Shown one piece after another: positions 22,170 through 33,677 of a stretch of DNA of 64,000 bases; positions within the stretch are counted from its first letter, which is position 1, and each line of letters opens with the position of its first letter. Where the stretch lies: assembly GCF_001704415.2 (NCBI RefSeq), contig NC_030808.1, forward strand, positions 135,423,089 through 135,487,088. Direction: 5' to 3'. This stretch comes from Capra hircus. Its lineage: Eukaryota; Chordata; Mammalia; Artiodactyla; Bovidae. The position numbers were made by a program, and so were the translations under genes. Below the pieces are notes generated by a model. That model searched no databases, was not told where the DNA came from, and worked only from the letters and a program-made list of their open reading frames with translations.

Positions 22170-22520
22170 TGGCTTCATTTTTCTTTAATATTTTTAATTA
22201 AAAATTTATACATGTAATTGTAATGAAGTTGATATAGAAAAAATAGGTAATCAATACTTAAGAGAGTGTGTAATTTTGGTACATAGCATCTTAGAATTTA
22301 CACTATGCAAAAATAATAATTTTATTTTACAAAACTGTAACCATTTTGAACCTACTATTTTTGAATCTGCCATTTTCTCCTAAAACTAACTTGTGAGTCT
22401 CTTTCTGTGATGGTTAATATAGAGCTACCTCAGTTTAAGGGTTGCATAGTATTTCATTGTATATCTACCAGCCAAGACTGTTGATAGCAACAACAAAGAT
22501 ACACTGTGGTTAGGTTATTT
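22170..22520 (-). repeat. AT-rich L1-like fragment
   Basis: Contains 'ttgcatagtatttcattgta', the complement of an L1 3' region, within AT-rich sequence. Confidence 0.45.
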
Positions 22521-22589
22521 AGCAAAAAAAGAAATTTTTTGAAAAGTATTGGATAGCCCATGGAATCTATGCTATGTCAGTTTAGAGTT

Positions 22590-23165
22590 CCATTAGCTAT
22601 TTTTGTGTAATAATCCGTAAGACTTAGTAGAATAAAACATTCACCATTTTAATATACTCATAAATTCTGTGGGTCAGAAATTCTAACAGGGCATAGCAGG
22701 GATGATGCACAATGTCTGGGATCTTGGCTGGGAAAATTCACACTAAGAGTGAGATGAAAGGCTGGGATGGGGGTGGAGTGGTAGAATCATCTGGAGGCTA
22801 TTTCATGCACATGTTTGGAGACTGGGCTGCCATGAATTGAACTCTGGGCTGGGCAGGGACTCTTGATCAGAGTACCTGTACAAGCTCTCTCTGTATGATT
22901 TGGGCTTCCTCACAGTGTGGTGGCCTCTGGGTAGTCTGACTTCTCACAAGGTGGTTCAGTGCTTCAGGAGATGGTGTTCTAGCAAGCAGGGAGGAAGCTT
23001 CACAGCCTTTTGTGACCTAACCCTGGAAATCACTTTCACCAAAGTCTATTGATTGAAGTGGTCACAAGCCTGCTCAAATTCAAAAAAGGGGACATAGTCT
23101 CTACTTCTCAACAGGAGGAGTAGAAAAGAATTTGTGGCTATGTTCTAAAATCACCATAATTAGGA
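22590..23165 (+). repeat. Same repeat family, copy 3
   Basis: Again in the same orientation: 'taaattctgtgggtcagaaa', 'gatttgggcttcctcacagt', 'gaagtggtcacaagcctgc', 'aagaatttgtggctatgttc'. A related, more diverged stretch continues to about 23460. Confidence 0.65.
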
Positions 23166-23473
23166 TAATCTAAGTTACCATAACAAAGAAACTTCAACTT
23201 AAGTGACTTAATGAATATGGAAATTTATTTCTCTGGTACATAACAGTTACAAGGTGAGTAGTCTAAGTCATTGAGGCAGCTCTGCTCCACCAGACACCAC
23301 TATGTCCTGGAATCTAGGCTCCACTGCCAACACGGCAGTCTTGAAAACTGCTAACTGTTCTTGTGTCTTTGTGGGCAAAACCTTAGGCAGGAGTCCACAC
23401 GCTGGCCACTCAGCTCACATGCTTGTATATTGTCTTCCAGGGAGCAAGGAGTGGGCATATTTGTCTTCTTTAT

Positions 23474-23892
23474 GCGGATGTTGGCAATTTGATCTCTGGT
23501 TCCTCTGCCTTTTCTAAAACCAGCTTGAACATCAGGAAGTTCACGGTTCACGTATTGATGAAGCCTGGCTTGGAGAATTTTGAGCATTACTTTACTAGTG
23601 TGTGAGATGAGTGCAATTGTGCAGTAGTTTGAACATTCTTTGGCATTGCCTTTCTTTGGGATTGGAATGAAAACTGACCTTTTCAGTCCTGTGGCCACTG
23701 CTGAGTTTTCCAAATTGGCTGGCATATTGAGTGTAGCACTTTCACAGCATTGTCTTTCAGGATTTGAAATAACTCAACTGGAATTCCATCACCTCCACTA
23801 GCTTTGTTCATAGTGATGCTTTCTAAGGCCCACTTGACTTTACATTCCAGGATGTCTGGCTCTAGGTGAGTGATCACACCATCGTGATTATA
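23474..23892 (-). mobile_element. BovB, inverted 5' segment
   Basis: Minus-strand frames encode the early reverse transcriptase region (VKWALESITMNKASGGDGIP, PIPKKGNAKECSNYCTIALI, GFRKGRGTRDQIANIR). It abuts, head to head, the plus-oriented 3' segment that starts at about 23893. The two share about 145 bp of the same BovB interval in opposite orientation. Confidence 0.9.
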
Positions 23893-25176
23893 TTGCACTT
23901 ATCTCACACGCTAGTAAAGTAATGCTCAAAATTCTCCAAGCCAGGCTTCAGCAATACAAGAACCGTGAACTTCCAGATGTTCAAGCTGGTTTTAGAAAAG
24001 GCAGAGGAACCAGAGATCAAATTGCCAACATCCGCTGGATCATCAAAAAAGCAAGAGAGTTCCAGAAAAACATCTATTTCTGCTTTATTGACTATGCCAA
24101 AGCCTTTGACTGTGTGGATCACAATAAACTGTGGAAAATTCTGAAAGAGATGGGAATACCAGACCACCTCACCTGTCTCTTGAGAAACCTATATGCAGGT
24201 CAGGAAGTAAGAGTTAGAACTGGACATGGAACAACAGACTGGTTCCAAATAGGAAAAAGAGTACGTCAAGGCTGTATATTGTCACCCTGCTTATTAAACT
24301 TACATGCAGAGTACATCATGAGAAACGCTGGACTGGAAGAAGCACAAGCTGGAATCAAGATTGCCAGGTGAAATATCAATAATCTTAGATATACAGATGA
24401 CACCACCCTTATGGCAGAAAGTGAAGAGGAACTAAAGAGCCTCTTGATGAAAGTGAAAGAGGAGAGTGAGAAAGTTGGCTTAAAGCTCAACATTCAGAAA
24501 ACGAAGATCATGGCATCCGGTCCCATCACTTCATGGGAAATAGATGGGGAGACAGTGGAAACAGCGTCAGACTTTATTTTTGGGGGCTCCAAAATCAGTG
24601 CAGGTGGTGACTGAAGCCATGACATTAAAAGATGCTTACTCCTTGGAAGAAAAGTTATGACCAACCTAGATTGTATATTCAAAAGCAGAGACATTACTTT
24701 GCCAACAAAGGTCCATCTAGTCAAGGCTGTGGTTTTTCCAGTGGTCATGTATGGCTGTGAGAATTGGACTGTGAAGAAAGCTGAGCGCTGAAGAATTGAT
24801 GCTTTTGAACTGTGGTGTTGGAGAAGACTCTTGAGAGTCCCTTGGACTGCAAGGAAATCCAACCAGTCCATTCTGAAGATCAGCCCTGGGATTTCTTTGG
24901 AAGGAATGATACTAAAGCTGAAACTCCAGTGCTTTGGCCACCTCATGCGAAGAGTTGACTCATTGGAAAAGACTCTGATGCTCGGAGGGATTAGAGGCAG
25001 AAGTAGAAAGGGATGACAGAGGATGAGATGGCTGGATGGCATCACTGACTCGATGGACGTGAGTCTGAGTGAACTCCTGGGGATGGTGATGGATAGGGAG
25101 GCCTGGCGTGCTGCGATTCATGGGGTCGCAAAGAGTTGGACACAACTGAGCGACTGAACTGAGCTGAACTGAACTG
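23893..25176 (+). mobile_element. BovB, 3' segment of the same inverted element
   Basis: Plus frames read from KILQARLQQY through GFRKGRGTRDQIANIRWIIK, YFCFIDYAKAFDCVDHNKL, GCILSPCLLNL and the catalytic box as LRYTDDTTL (24390-24401), to the 3' end GGACACAACTGAGCGACTGA and its (CTGAA)n tail. A stop (TGA, 24369-24371) precedes the box; the element is dead. Confidence 0.92.
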
Positions 25177-25432
25177 ATGCTTCTATAGTGGAAAGCAGGG
25201 GTGCTTCTTTCTTACCTTTAAATTTCTTCTTTAAACGAAGAATGATCAGATACTAGATACCCTAAAAACCAACAAATATCCAGTAGAATATGGATGTATC
25301 ATATCCCATCTCTTACTGATAGACATTTAGGTTGATAAGTTTCTGTTGATAAGATGTTATTTACACCGTTTGGAGGAACATTCAAATATCTTTGAATATT
25401 TGTAAGGTATTTTTTTCCTTTAAGATAATTTC
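25177..25432. other. Short intergenic spacer with L1-like remnant
   Basis: 25300-25400 has an L1-like 'gatagacatttaggttgata' segment. Nothing else recognised. Confidence 0.4.
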
Positions 25433-25705
25433 AGGACTTCCTTGGTCGTCCAGTTGTTAAGAATCTACGTTGCAATTCAGGGGATGTGGATTCAATCACT
25501 GGTCTGGGAATATCCCACATGACATGGAGCAACTAAGCTCATGCACCACAACTACCGAGCCTGCTCCCTAGAGCCTTTGCTCTGCAACAAGAAAAGCCAC
25601 TGTAATGAGAAGCCTGTGCACAGCAGCAAAGAGTAGCCCCTGCTTGCCACCACTAGATAAAGCCCACTTGCAGCAATGAAGACCCAGCACAGCCAAAAAA
25701 AGCAA
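25433..25705 (+). mobile_element. tRNA-type ruminant SINE
   Basis: Begins 'ggacttccttggtcgtccag' and follows the body through 'ggtctgggaatatcccacat' to 'gacccagcacagccaaaaaa'. Confidence 0.82.
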
Positions 25706-25851
25706 TGAACAAAGGAGACACTGTTACTGCCTTGATCCTTATCATGCCCTTATCCAGACTTGACTGTATAACCTCTCCTTATTTATGGGGTGCAGGTGCG
25801 GGGGCGGGGAGTGGATAGTTCTTATGGAGCTAGCCTGCTGTGTTTCCCTTT

Positions 25852-26087
25852 GCCTGCTGCTGCTGCTGCTAAGTTGCTTTAGTCGTGTCCGGCCCTGTGC
25901 AACCCCATAGACGGTAGCCCACGAGGCTCCCCCATCCCTGAGATTCTCCAGGCAAGAACACTGGAGTGGGTTGCCATTTCCTTCTCCAGTGCATGAAAGT
26001 GAAAAGTGAAAGTGAAGTCGCTCAGTCGTGTCCGACTCTGCGACCCCATGCACTGCAGCCTACCAGGCTCCTCCGTCCATGAGATTT
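25852..26087 (-). mobile_element. BOV-A2 SINE
   Basis: Complement of BOV-A2 with its (CTG)n tail at the left, both monomers recognisable, right end truncated within the second monomer. Confidence 0.9.
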
Positions 26088-26359
26088 GCCTGGCAAACTA
26101 ATAAAGCCACCCTTTCCTTCTCCGTGGGGGAAAAAAAAGATACTTTCCAAGGAGTCGTGTCATAGTTTCTGATGCCTAGCCCACAGTTTCTGTGTCTAGT
26201 CCTACAGAAACCCACCAAAGATGGCAACCTCCTCCTTTTCTTCAAGTCAGGGGTGGCAGCCCAGCAATTTGTATGAGCCAGGGAGAAAGTCTGGAGAGAT
26301 TCATCATGTACTATCAGGGATGCTCCAGGATTAAGTGTTGGGGTGGCCATGACATAACC

Positions 26360-26580
26360 TGCTCTTGTTTATGGAGCACTGTGTGAAGGGCTTTACTCAA
26401 ACAGTCTCACTTAGTCTTTGCATTAATCTGATGGGGAAGATTCATCTTCACTTGATAAAGTGTCTTTATCAAATTGTCTTTGACAAATTAGCTTCATGTA
26501 ATAGACGGAGAAGCTTAGGTTCGAAGAGATTAGGTAATTTATCTAAGGCCTTAGAGTCAAATCAGTGCTTGGAATACTTG
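26360..26580 (-). repeat. MIR
   Basis: Diverged complement: 'atggagcactgtgtgaaggg', 'tttgcattaatctgatgggg', 'agagattaggtaatttatc', 'agagtcaaatcag'. Confidence 0.65.
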
Positions 26581-26584
26581 CTCA

Positions 26585-26920
26585 TAGGATATTCCCTCTC
26601 TAACCCAGCTGCCATACTGTGGGAAGCCCAAGCCACATGAAGAGGCTATGTGTTGACATTTCAGCCAACAGTCCCAGCTGAGCTCCCAGCTGGCTGCCAG
26701 CATCAGCTCCCAGCCATGTGAGTGAGCCAGCTTGGATTCTTCAGCTCTCTCTTCAGCCCAGTTGACACCCCAGGTGGCTACAGCCCTAACCAGCATCACA
26801 GTAGTAGACCTGCTAAGTTGAGCTCAGCCACTCCAAAAACTGGTGAGAGTGAAATAGTTTATATGTGTCAAGTCACTGAGTTTTGGCAAGATTTTTTATG
26901 TAAGAGTGACTAACCAAAAC
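26585..26920 (+). mobile_element. MLT1-like LTR
   Basis: Diverged MaLR-type LTR: 'ggaagcccaagccacatg', 'cagctgagctcccagctgg', 'gtcactgagttttggcaaga', ending near 'gtgactaaccaaaac'. Confidence 0.55.
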
Positions 26921-27574
26921 AGGTGGGGAACTACTCATTCTTGGATGAATCCCAGCAGAGTCTGAGGAGGGGGTTACTGTTCTGGGGGTATCAGTAGAGT
27001 AGGGGGTCTTTGATGATTCTTACTAGCTCAATGCACTAGGCTGCATCTGCATATGACAGTTTTGCTTGTTCTCTGCCCCAGATGGGGAAAACTTCATTGA
27101 GTCACAAGTCTGGGAAGAGAAACTGTGTATAAATAAGTTGACAGAAATCTGGGCAAGATTCCCAAAGTAAATAATGTTGATTCTCAGTACAAAGAAGACA
27201 TTGCTTAATGCTACAAAAACTCACATAAACAGTCATTGCTTTATGACTGATTTGCTATATTTTCAAATTTCAAAAAAGTAACCATAATAAACCATCATTT
27301 TAAAAAGCAGCACTTGGAAAGGCTGGAACATTGTGTGCAGTTCCTGAGGTCACAAGAGTATCCTTATCTTTTGGAGCTTCCCAGTCCTGTGGGCTGGAGG
27401 TTGTGCCAGTTTGACCTTTGGAAAACCCCAGTTGGCACTCAGATCCCAAAGCAAAATCCAACTTTTCTCTCCCAAAGAGCAGAAGAGAAGCTCACAACAG
27501 TTCAATAAGATGGTGGCCTTTACCAGTCTTAGGTGTTTACTCTCCTAACCCTCACCTCTCAGTCCCTTTCAGTT
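26921..27574. other. Unique intergenic sequence
   Basis: No gene or repeat recognised. Confidence 0.4.
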
Positions 27575-27715
27575 CAGTGGTTCTCAAATCTGGGGGCATA
27601 AAAATCATCTGGGAAGTATGTAAAAGATGCAAAAATCCAGGATTCTTCCCTGAAGATTCCCAGTTTCTAAGTCTGGGGTGGGATCCCAGAATTTTTATTT
27701 TAAAGAGAACCAGCT
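27575..27715 (+). repeat. MER5A-type hAT element
   Basis: Starts 'cagtggttctcaaatctggg', continues 'aaaatcatctgggaag' and 'gtctggggtgggatcccaga', the MER5A order. Confidence 0.75.
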
Positions 27716-27830
27716 GGGACTTCCTTGGCAGTCTAGTGGTTAAGACTCCTCGCTTCCAATGCAGGGGGTTCAATCCCTGGTTGGGGAACTAAGATTCCAC
27801 ATGTCATTATGCATGGCCAAAAAGAAAAAG
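27716..27830 (+). mobile_element. tRNA-type SINE (short form)
   Basis: 'gggacttccttggcagtcta' through 'ggttggggaactaagattcc' and an A-rich end. Confidence 0.8.
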
Positions 27831-28234
27831 AACTGGCTAAATTCTTCCATTGTTGGGCCCCATACCCCAAGCTTAAGAGAACTGTCATCTCAGGCCTTTC
27901 CTGAAAGTGTAGAATAGAGATGGGGAGAGGCCTCGATAAGCCAAACCTCCAGAGACCGGGATGGACCTTGGAAGGGGATCAAGATGGGATATTCAGATTC
28001 TGAGCCAGGAAGGATATAACAAACTCTGTAGCAAACGGTTTTCAAATTTTGTTTCTTCGGACCCTAGGGGGTTCCTCAGATGTACTATCACCTCCAACCC
28101 CAGCAGTTTCTCTTTGATCTGTTTTCTCATAGTAGATTTCCAAGAAAGATTGTGTTAGAAGAAAAGATTTTACTACTAAATTCCCTTCCTGCTTAAGGAT
28201 ATAGTTTGGTGAGGATGAGGAGCAAACAGAACCC
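27831..28234. other. Unique intergenic sequence
   Basis: Nothing recognised. Confidence 0.4.
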
Positions 28235-28875
28235 TCAAACCTTGGTGGTAAGAATGAAAAATGATGCAGCCACTGTGGAAAAGCTTGGTGGTTCTGTAAT
28301 AAGTTACATGGAGATTACCATATGTCTTGGTTTGCTCAGGCTGTTGTAACAAAATACCATAGATGAGGTGAATTAATCAACAGACATTTATTTTTCACGG
28401 TTCTATTATAAACGTTTGGCTCTTTACAACAGTCCAAAGGTGGAAACAACCCAAATTTGACCATAACTGACAAGTGATGAACGGGTAAAAGTAGTATATC
28501 TCTACAATGAAATACTACTTAACTATACAAAAGAATGTAGTATTGATACGTGAATGAACCTTGAAAACATCATGCTACGTGAAAGAAGTCAGTCACAAAA
28601 GGACAAATAATCACATGATTCCATTTATATAAAATATTCAGAATAGGCAAATCTATAGAGACAGAGACGGAAAGCAGGTTAGTGGTTGCCAGAGATTAGG
28701 GGGATGGGGTAATGGGGAGTGACTTAGTAAGTGCAGGATTTCTTTTGGGGATGATGAAAATGTCCTGGAACTTGATAGTGGTGATGGTCACACAACGTTG
28801 TGAATGTGCTTAATGTCAATAATGACAAGCTTTATGTTATGAGAATTTCACAAAATACAGCAGAGAAAAAAAAAA
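28235..28875 (+). mobile_element. L1M 3' region, interrupted by an MLT1 fragment
   Basis: 'aaaaatgatgcagccactg' begins an L1 ORF2/3' UTR stretch; it resumes after 28410 with 'acaacccaaatttgaccat', 'aaaatattcagaataggcaa' and ends in an A-run near 28875. 28326-28410 is the complement of an MLT1 start ('aggctgttgtaacaaaatacc'). Confidence 0.75.
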
Positions 28876-28894
28876 CCCAATCAACAGACCTGGA

Positions 28895-29010
28895 ACAATC
28901 ATCTCATTATTATTACTATTGTTTTTACTGATAAGGTAGCTGAGGTCAGAAAGGGAAAATGGCTTGGTGAGGTCACCCAGCCTGTTAGAGCTACAGCCAA
29001 GTCTGGTGAC
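28895..29010 (-). repeat. MIR fragment
   Basis: 'actgataaggtagctgaggt' and 'gaggtcacccagcctg' are the complement of the MIR core. Confidence 0.6.
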
Positions 29011-29533
29011 CCCCAGCCTGCCATAGCAGGCTGTCTCTCTTCCTCAACTTGGTCCCCTACCCCCAACTCTTACAAAAATGCTAAGATTCAGGGACATGCA
29101 ATGTCCTGAGCCACACATCACACCATAGTTTTTGTAGCCAGGCCCCCTGCTTCCCAGGCAGAGGTCCACCTTAGCCCCCATAGAGCTGGGCCAGCCTTTC
29201 TTCTGCTGTCACCAGTGCCTATTGCCTTCAAGTGTGGTGATGAAAGACAAACCCACTTCTAACTTCATACTTGAGTAAATCTTCCTAAGGAGCTCGCTAA
29301 GCTGCATTCTTTGGACAGGGTTGATAGGGCTGGGTGCATCAGATTCCTTACATTACAGGCATTGCTTAGCTTCCCAAACTCCAGCTGGGCAGAGAGTCTG
29401 GAGGAGCTGGTGATGCTCCTAGGGCTGGGTTGGGTTTATTCCAGCCATACGCATTTGTGTGGTTGGCTCTTATCTCTGGCTGTTGGACCATATGCATCTA
29501 TCCCACAGTAGGTGCTTCATAAAGATTCATTGT
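29011..29533. other. Unique intergenic sequence
   Basis: Nothing recognised. Confidence 0.4.
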
Positions 29534-29832
29534 AGGCTTCCCTGGTGGCTCAGTGGTAAGGAATCTGCCTGCCAAGGCAGGAGTCACTGGTTGATCCCTG
29601 GTCTGGGAAGATTCCACATGCTGCAGAGCAACGAAGCTCGTGCACCACAGCTACTGAGCCTGTGCTCAAGCCAAGGAGATGCAACTACTGAAGCCGTGGG
29701 CCCTAGAGCCCATGTTCCATGAGAAGCCTGAGCACTGCAACTACAGAGTAACTTGCCACAACTAGAGAAAAGCCCAGCGGCAATGCAGACCCAGCGTAGC
29801 CCAAAATCAATCAATCAACAAGATTATTTAAA
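29534..29832 (+). mobile_element. tRNA-type SINE, full body
   Basis: 'ggcttccctggtggctcagt' to 'gacccagcgtagcccaaa', with A-rich end and an (ATCA)n stretch. Confidence 0.88.
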
Positions 29833-30000
29833 AAAATTCACTGGCACCTGTTGTCCCTGTCTTGTGGTCATCCTGGGACTGTCTTCATTCTAGCTAAGAG
29901 AGTTCAGGAAAAGGCCTCACTTTCCTTGGTGCCATTGAGAATAAAGGACTCACGGTAAGTTGTACATGAAGTGAGAATCGTTTATCTGGTAGCCAGCCAA

Positions 30001-30263
30001 TTGTCCTGACTCTTTGTGACCCCATGGATGCAAAATTCAAGTCCATGGAATTCTCCGGGCCTGCAATGCAGTCATGTCCAACTCTTTATGATTTCACGGA
30101 CTGTAGCCTGCCAGGCTCTTCTGTCCATGGAATTCTCCAGGCAAGAATACTGGAGTGAGCAGCTGTTCCCTTCTCCAAGGAATCTTCCCAACCCAGGAAT
30201 TGAACTCAGGTCTCCTGCATTGCAGGCAGATTCTGTACCAGCTGAGCCACCAGGGAAGCCCAG
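30001..30263 (-). mobile_element. Bov-tA SINE with partial internal duplication
   Basis: Complete complement of Bov-tA at 30065-30263, preceded by a shorter, diverged copy of the same BovA start (30003-30060). Confidence 0.85.
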
Positions 30264-31349
30264 GTAGCCATCTGAGATGGAATTATTCCCCATTCTGAGA
30301 GGTGGGGGCAACAGAAGGGTATAACTCATTTGCATTACTGTGAACTTTAGAAGTCAGGTCTTTGGGAACAATCCCTTCAGCCTCTTACCTAGGGTTTCAA
30401 AAAGTTGCTAAGGGTTTTGTTCTGTCTCCTCAGATCCTGACCATTCCTTACATCTCTTAGTTACAGTCTCCAGACAAATCATGGAGTTTTTAAAAAGTGC
30501 ATAAACATACAAAAGGGCAATTGCAGGACCCAAGAAAATTGGCTCTTTGGCAATTTTCTAATCTCAGCTGAGAACCCTGGCTGAGAAGGGAAACCTAGTT
30601 CTGCTCATTTGTGTTCAGTATCTGCTTCAGCATGGGGATGGGGAGGGCGAATTCCCTCAATCCTCACATGGTGACTCGCTTCACTCAGCCTCTGAGGATG
30701 ATCTAACTCCTTGAACTTGAACTTGGAAATTGACTTCAGGCAGCAGGGATGGATGGAGACATTAAGGAAGACAGCAGGGTAGCAGTGGCCAGTTTCTAAG
30801 TTGCCATTTGGGATAAAGCAGGAAAGGTGAGAGTTGCTATAGGGCAGACAGAGGTTTGGGGGTGAGTATTTACAATTCAACCTTGGTGGTTGTATGTGGT
30901 TTCCCTGCTGTGTGGACAGATGCCTTATGTCTGGATGCAGACTTTCATTTTACAGGACAGAGAGGTTTAGAAATGCTCTATTCCTATTTGGAGATTTCAG
31001 TGTATGACTCTGTTCAATGATCCAAGGTGTCCTGCAGAGGAGAAATCTGCCTTGGTGTTGTTCAATCCAGTCTTTCCCAGTTATTTGACTTCAGAATTCC
31101 TCCTTCTCCCATTATAGCACTCATTTATACTCCGTGAAAGCCAGGTTTCCAAGAAATAATAGGAAATGCCTCCTTTGTCCTATGGAGTTGGTTTTGGCCA
31201 CTGATGCCCTACATTGAGCAGCAATGGGGATATTCAGGCAGGACACAGGACAGGGGACCCTGTTATAATAATCCAGGAAGTAGCATCACATGTTGTACCT
31301 GTCAGGCTCCTTCCTACACCGAGATGTTTTGATTTTCTGCACACAGACC
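30264..31349. other. Unique intergenic sequence
   Basis: No exon or repeat recognised; a 91-codon minus-strand frame at 30605-30880 lacks any family motif. Confidence 0.4.
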
Positions 31350-31505
31350 AGGAAACCACTATTTGCTGAGCACCATGCACTAGGAGCTTTCTGTATGTCA
31401 TCTGTGTAATCTTGCCTCAAGTCTGTTGTTTCCATTCTATAATGAGGAAATTGGGGCTCCAAGAGGTTGTGTAAGGAGGTCACCCAGTTGAGTGTGTGGC
31501 AGAGT
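31350..31505 (-). repeat. MIR
   Basis: 'tttgctgagcaccatgcact', 'ttccattctataatgaggaa', 'ggtcacccagttgagtg': MIR complement. Confidence 0.7.
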
Positions 31506-31629
31506 GAAGATCTGGGCTGAGGACGATGGGACCACACTGGTACCCCCTCCTCAGACACCGATGTTGGGAAAGGAAACTGGGGCAGCCATAGTTCAGCAGT
31601 TCCTCCATCAGTTAAAGAGAATTGCCAAA

Positions 31630-31870
31630 TGTCTTGGGCTGCTATGATAAAATACCATGGAGTGGGGGGCTTAAACAGCAGGCATCTGGTTCTCACAGTT
31701 CTGGAGGCTGGCGAGTCCCACGTCAGGGTTAGTGTCTGGTGAACACTGGTGGATGGCTGCCTCTTGCTGTCGCTCCCCTGTGTCTCGCCACTTCACTCAT
31801 AAGCTGCATTTTCATGTTGCTCGTTCCAGAGTGTCTGGTTCCCACGAGGAGCTGTTTGGCTGGTCATGTG
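31630..31870 (-). mobile_element. MLT1/MST-type LTR fragment
   Basis: Complement of a MaLR LTR 3' half: 'gggctgctatgataaaatac', 'gttctcacagttctggaggc', 'ggtgaacactggtggatgg'. Followed by a short plus MIR remnant (31870-31920) and a CT-rich tract (31930-32000). Confidence 0.72.
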
Positions 31871-32000
31871 ACATTGGGTCTCTGGGCCTCAGTTTCCTCA
31901 TCTGTAAAATATGATGATGCTCTCATTTTCTTTCTTCTGAACTTTTCACATTTTCTTCTTCCTCCCCTCCTCTCCTCTTTCCTTCTCCCTTAATTTTTCC

Positions 32001-32916
32001 TCCCTCAGTTTGTTTTTCCACGTTGTCATAAACCTCCATCTCTAGCATTAATTTTCCCCTGGAAGATCCTTGAGACTCCCCTGTTGGATCCTCCCTAAAG
32101 TGGCTTGAGAGGCACCGACGGTTTTTCAGTAACAGAGACCAGACAAGAAGGCGACTGCTGAGAAATTCCATGTCAGTCAGGCGCTCTGTGCTCTGCATCT
32201 AGAAGAGGGCAGTTTCCAAGGTGACTGAGCCTGGTGTGTGAGGACAAGGTGATAAGGTGAGGGCCTGGAGTTATGAGCTGCCAAACTCATAAACCATGAG
32301 GGCTTCCTCTGAGCTACTCGCCAAGCAATTTAACCACCGACTTGTTTCAAAGTGTTCCAAACTATTTAATGATCAGTGCATCTATAAATAGGGTCGTAAA
32401 AACAATCTGGATAGATATTAATGTATGGGTTCAGTCCTGGTGTAACTAAACCTTGAGTTGTTTTGACCTCAGAGAGCCATCAAAGTCTGCTGCAAGGAAC
32501 AATTCTGCAGTTGTCTTGTGGCAGATTTTTTGTTCCTGTTCAACGTGTCCTTGTGTGTATAATTAGTTAACATGATAATAATGTGCTGCTTGGCACTCAA
32601 AATTTAAAACTAAGTGCCTTCACACACATGTTCGCATTTGATCCTGGCAAGCCAGGCATTATTAAGAGGCTCAGGGGAGATAAGTGACTCACCTCAGGAC
32701 ATCCAGACTGTGGGGTGAATGGGGCTGGGGTTGGGGGGCGGTGGTAGCAGAGTCCAGGTTTCAGATAAGGACTATGTGGCTTCCAAATTTATTTTCCTAT
32801 CTTATTCCATCAAATCCTATTTCCTGGTTTAAAAGATTGGATACAATCAGTGACTCTTCTGTCCTCAAAGGGGCCAGCATCCAAGTCTCTCCTTTGATTG
32901 CTTTACATTAAAAATA
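32001..32916. other. Unique intergenic sequence
   Basis: 32590-32700 holds a MIR-like remnant. No gene recognised. Confidence 0.4.
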
Positions 32917-33038
32917 GGCTGGCCAGATTTAGTAAATAAAAATATAAAACACCTCATTAAATTAAAAATTCAGATTAAACAATGAATAATTTTTTTGGTG
33001 TAAGTGTGTCGCATGATACCTGGCAGCTCTAACTTAAA
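32917..33038 (+). repeat. Old DNA-transposon fragment (MER type)
   Basis: 'ggctggccagatttagtaaa' then 'cagattaaacaatgaataat' and 'gtaagtgtgtcgcatg', a familiar eutherian element with inverted ends; family not named. Confidence 0.55.
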
Positions 33039-33047
33039 GTACTTGCT

Positions 33048-33185
33048 ATTGTCAGATAAGAGAATTCTTACCTGTTCCTCTTTTTGGAGGGCAGAATAGA
33101 ACGTGATGATTGGAGCTCGCATGATTTATGATTAAGGGCTCTCCATAATCAGGACTTGCAACACCCTGATTGTGCCTATCTGATT
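33048..33185 (+). pseudogene. SNORD118: U8 snoRNA (SNORD118) retropseudogene
   Basis: Full-length similarity to U8, the box C/D snoRNA for 5.8S/28S rRNA processing: TTACCTGTTCC near the start, GGAGGGCAGA, the C-box region GTGATGATTGGAG, then TAATCAGGACTTGCAACACC and the terminal ATCTGATT with D box CTGA. It is followed by an A-rich tail (33186-33212) and flanked by perfect GTACTTGCTATT repeats (33039-33050, 33214-33225), so it is an L1-mediated retrocopy. Diverged stems (for example around 33115-33145) and no snoRNA promoter upstream argue against function. Confidence 0.9.
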
Positions 33186-33294
33186 AAAAAAACAAAAAAA
33201 TAAAAAAAATAAGGTACTTGCTATTAAATATTTTTGCTTTTAAAAAATAATATGAGTTACAGAAAATTTTGAAAAATCAGATAAACAAAAGAAA

Positions 33295-33497
33295 AGTGAA
33301 AGTGAAAATCATTTAGTCATGTCCGACTGTTTGTGACCCCGTGGACTGACTACATAGTCCATAGACTTCTCCAGGCCAGAATACTGGAGTGGGTAGTTTT
33401 TCCCTTCTCCAAGGTATCTTCCCAACCCAGGGACTGAACCCAGGTATCCTGCACTGCAGGCAGATTCCTTACCAGCTGAGACACAAGGAAAACCCAT
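33295..33497 (-). mobile_element. Bov-tA SINE
   Basis: Complement of Bov-tA with GTGAAA-type tail; near-identical 'caaaagaaa' sequence lies on both sides, a probable target duplication with one mismatch. Confidence 0.86.
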
Positions 33498-33677
33498 AAG
33501 CAAAAGAAATAAAATAGAAATTAGTCCTAATTTTACCATCACGTAATATTAATATTTAAATATTAGCTGTCAATACTTTGCTATATTTATTGAGACCTCT
33601 TTTCCATTATGCATATGTTTATATGAATAATTCCTTTTTAAAAAATAGAAAAATGAGTTTGCTGATTATATATTACT

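Noticed and set aside
33048..33185. Functional U8 snoRNA gene
   Set aside because: A-rich tail and target duplications mark it as a retrocopy, and several stems are changed.
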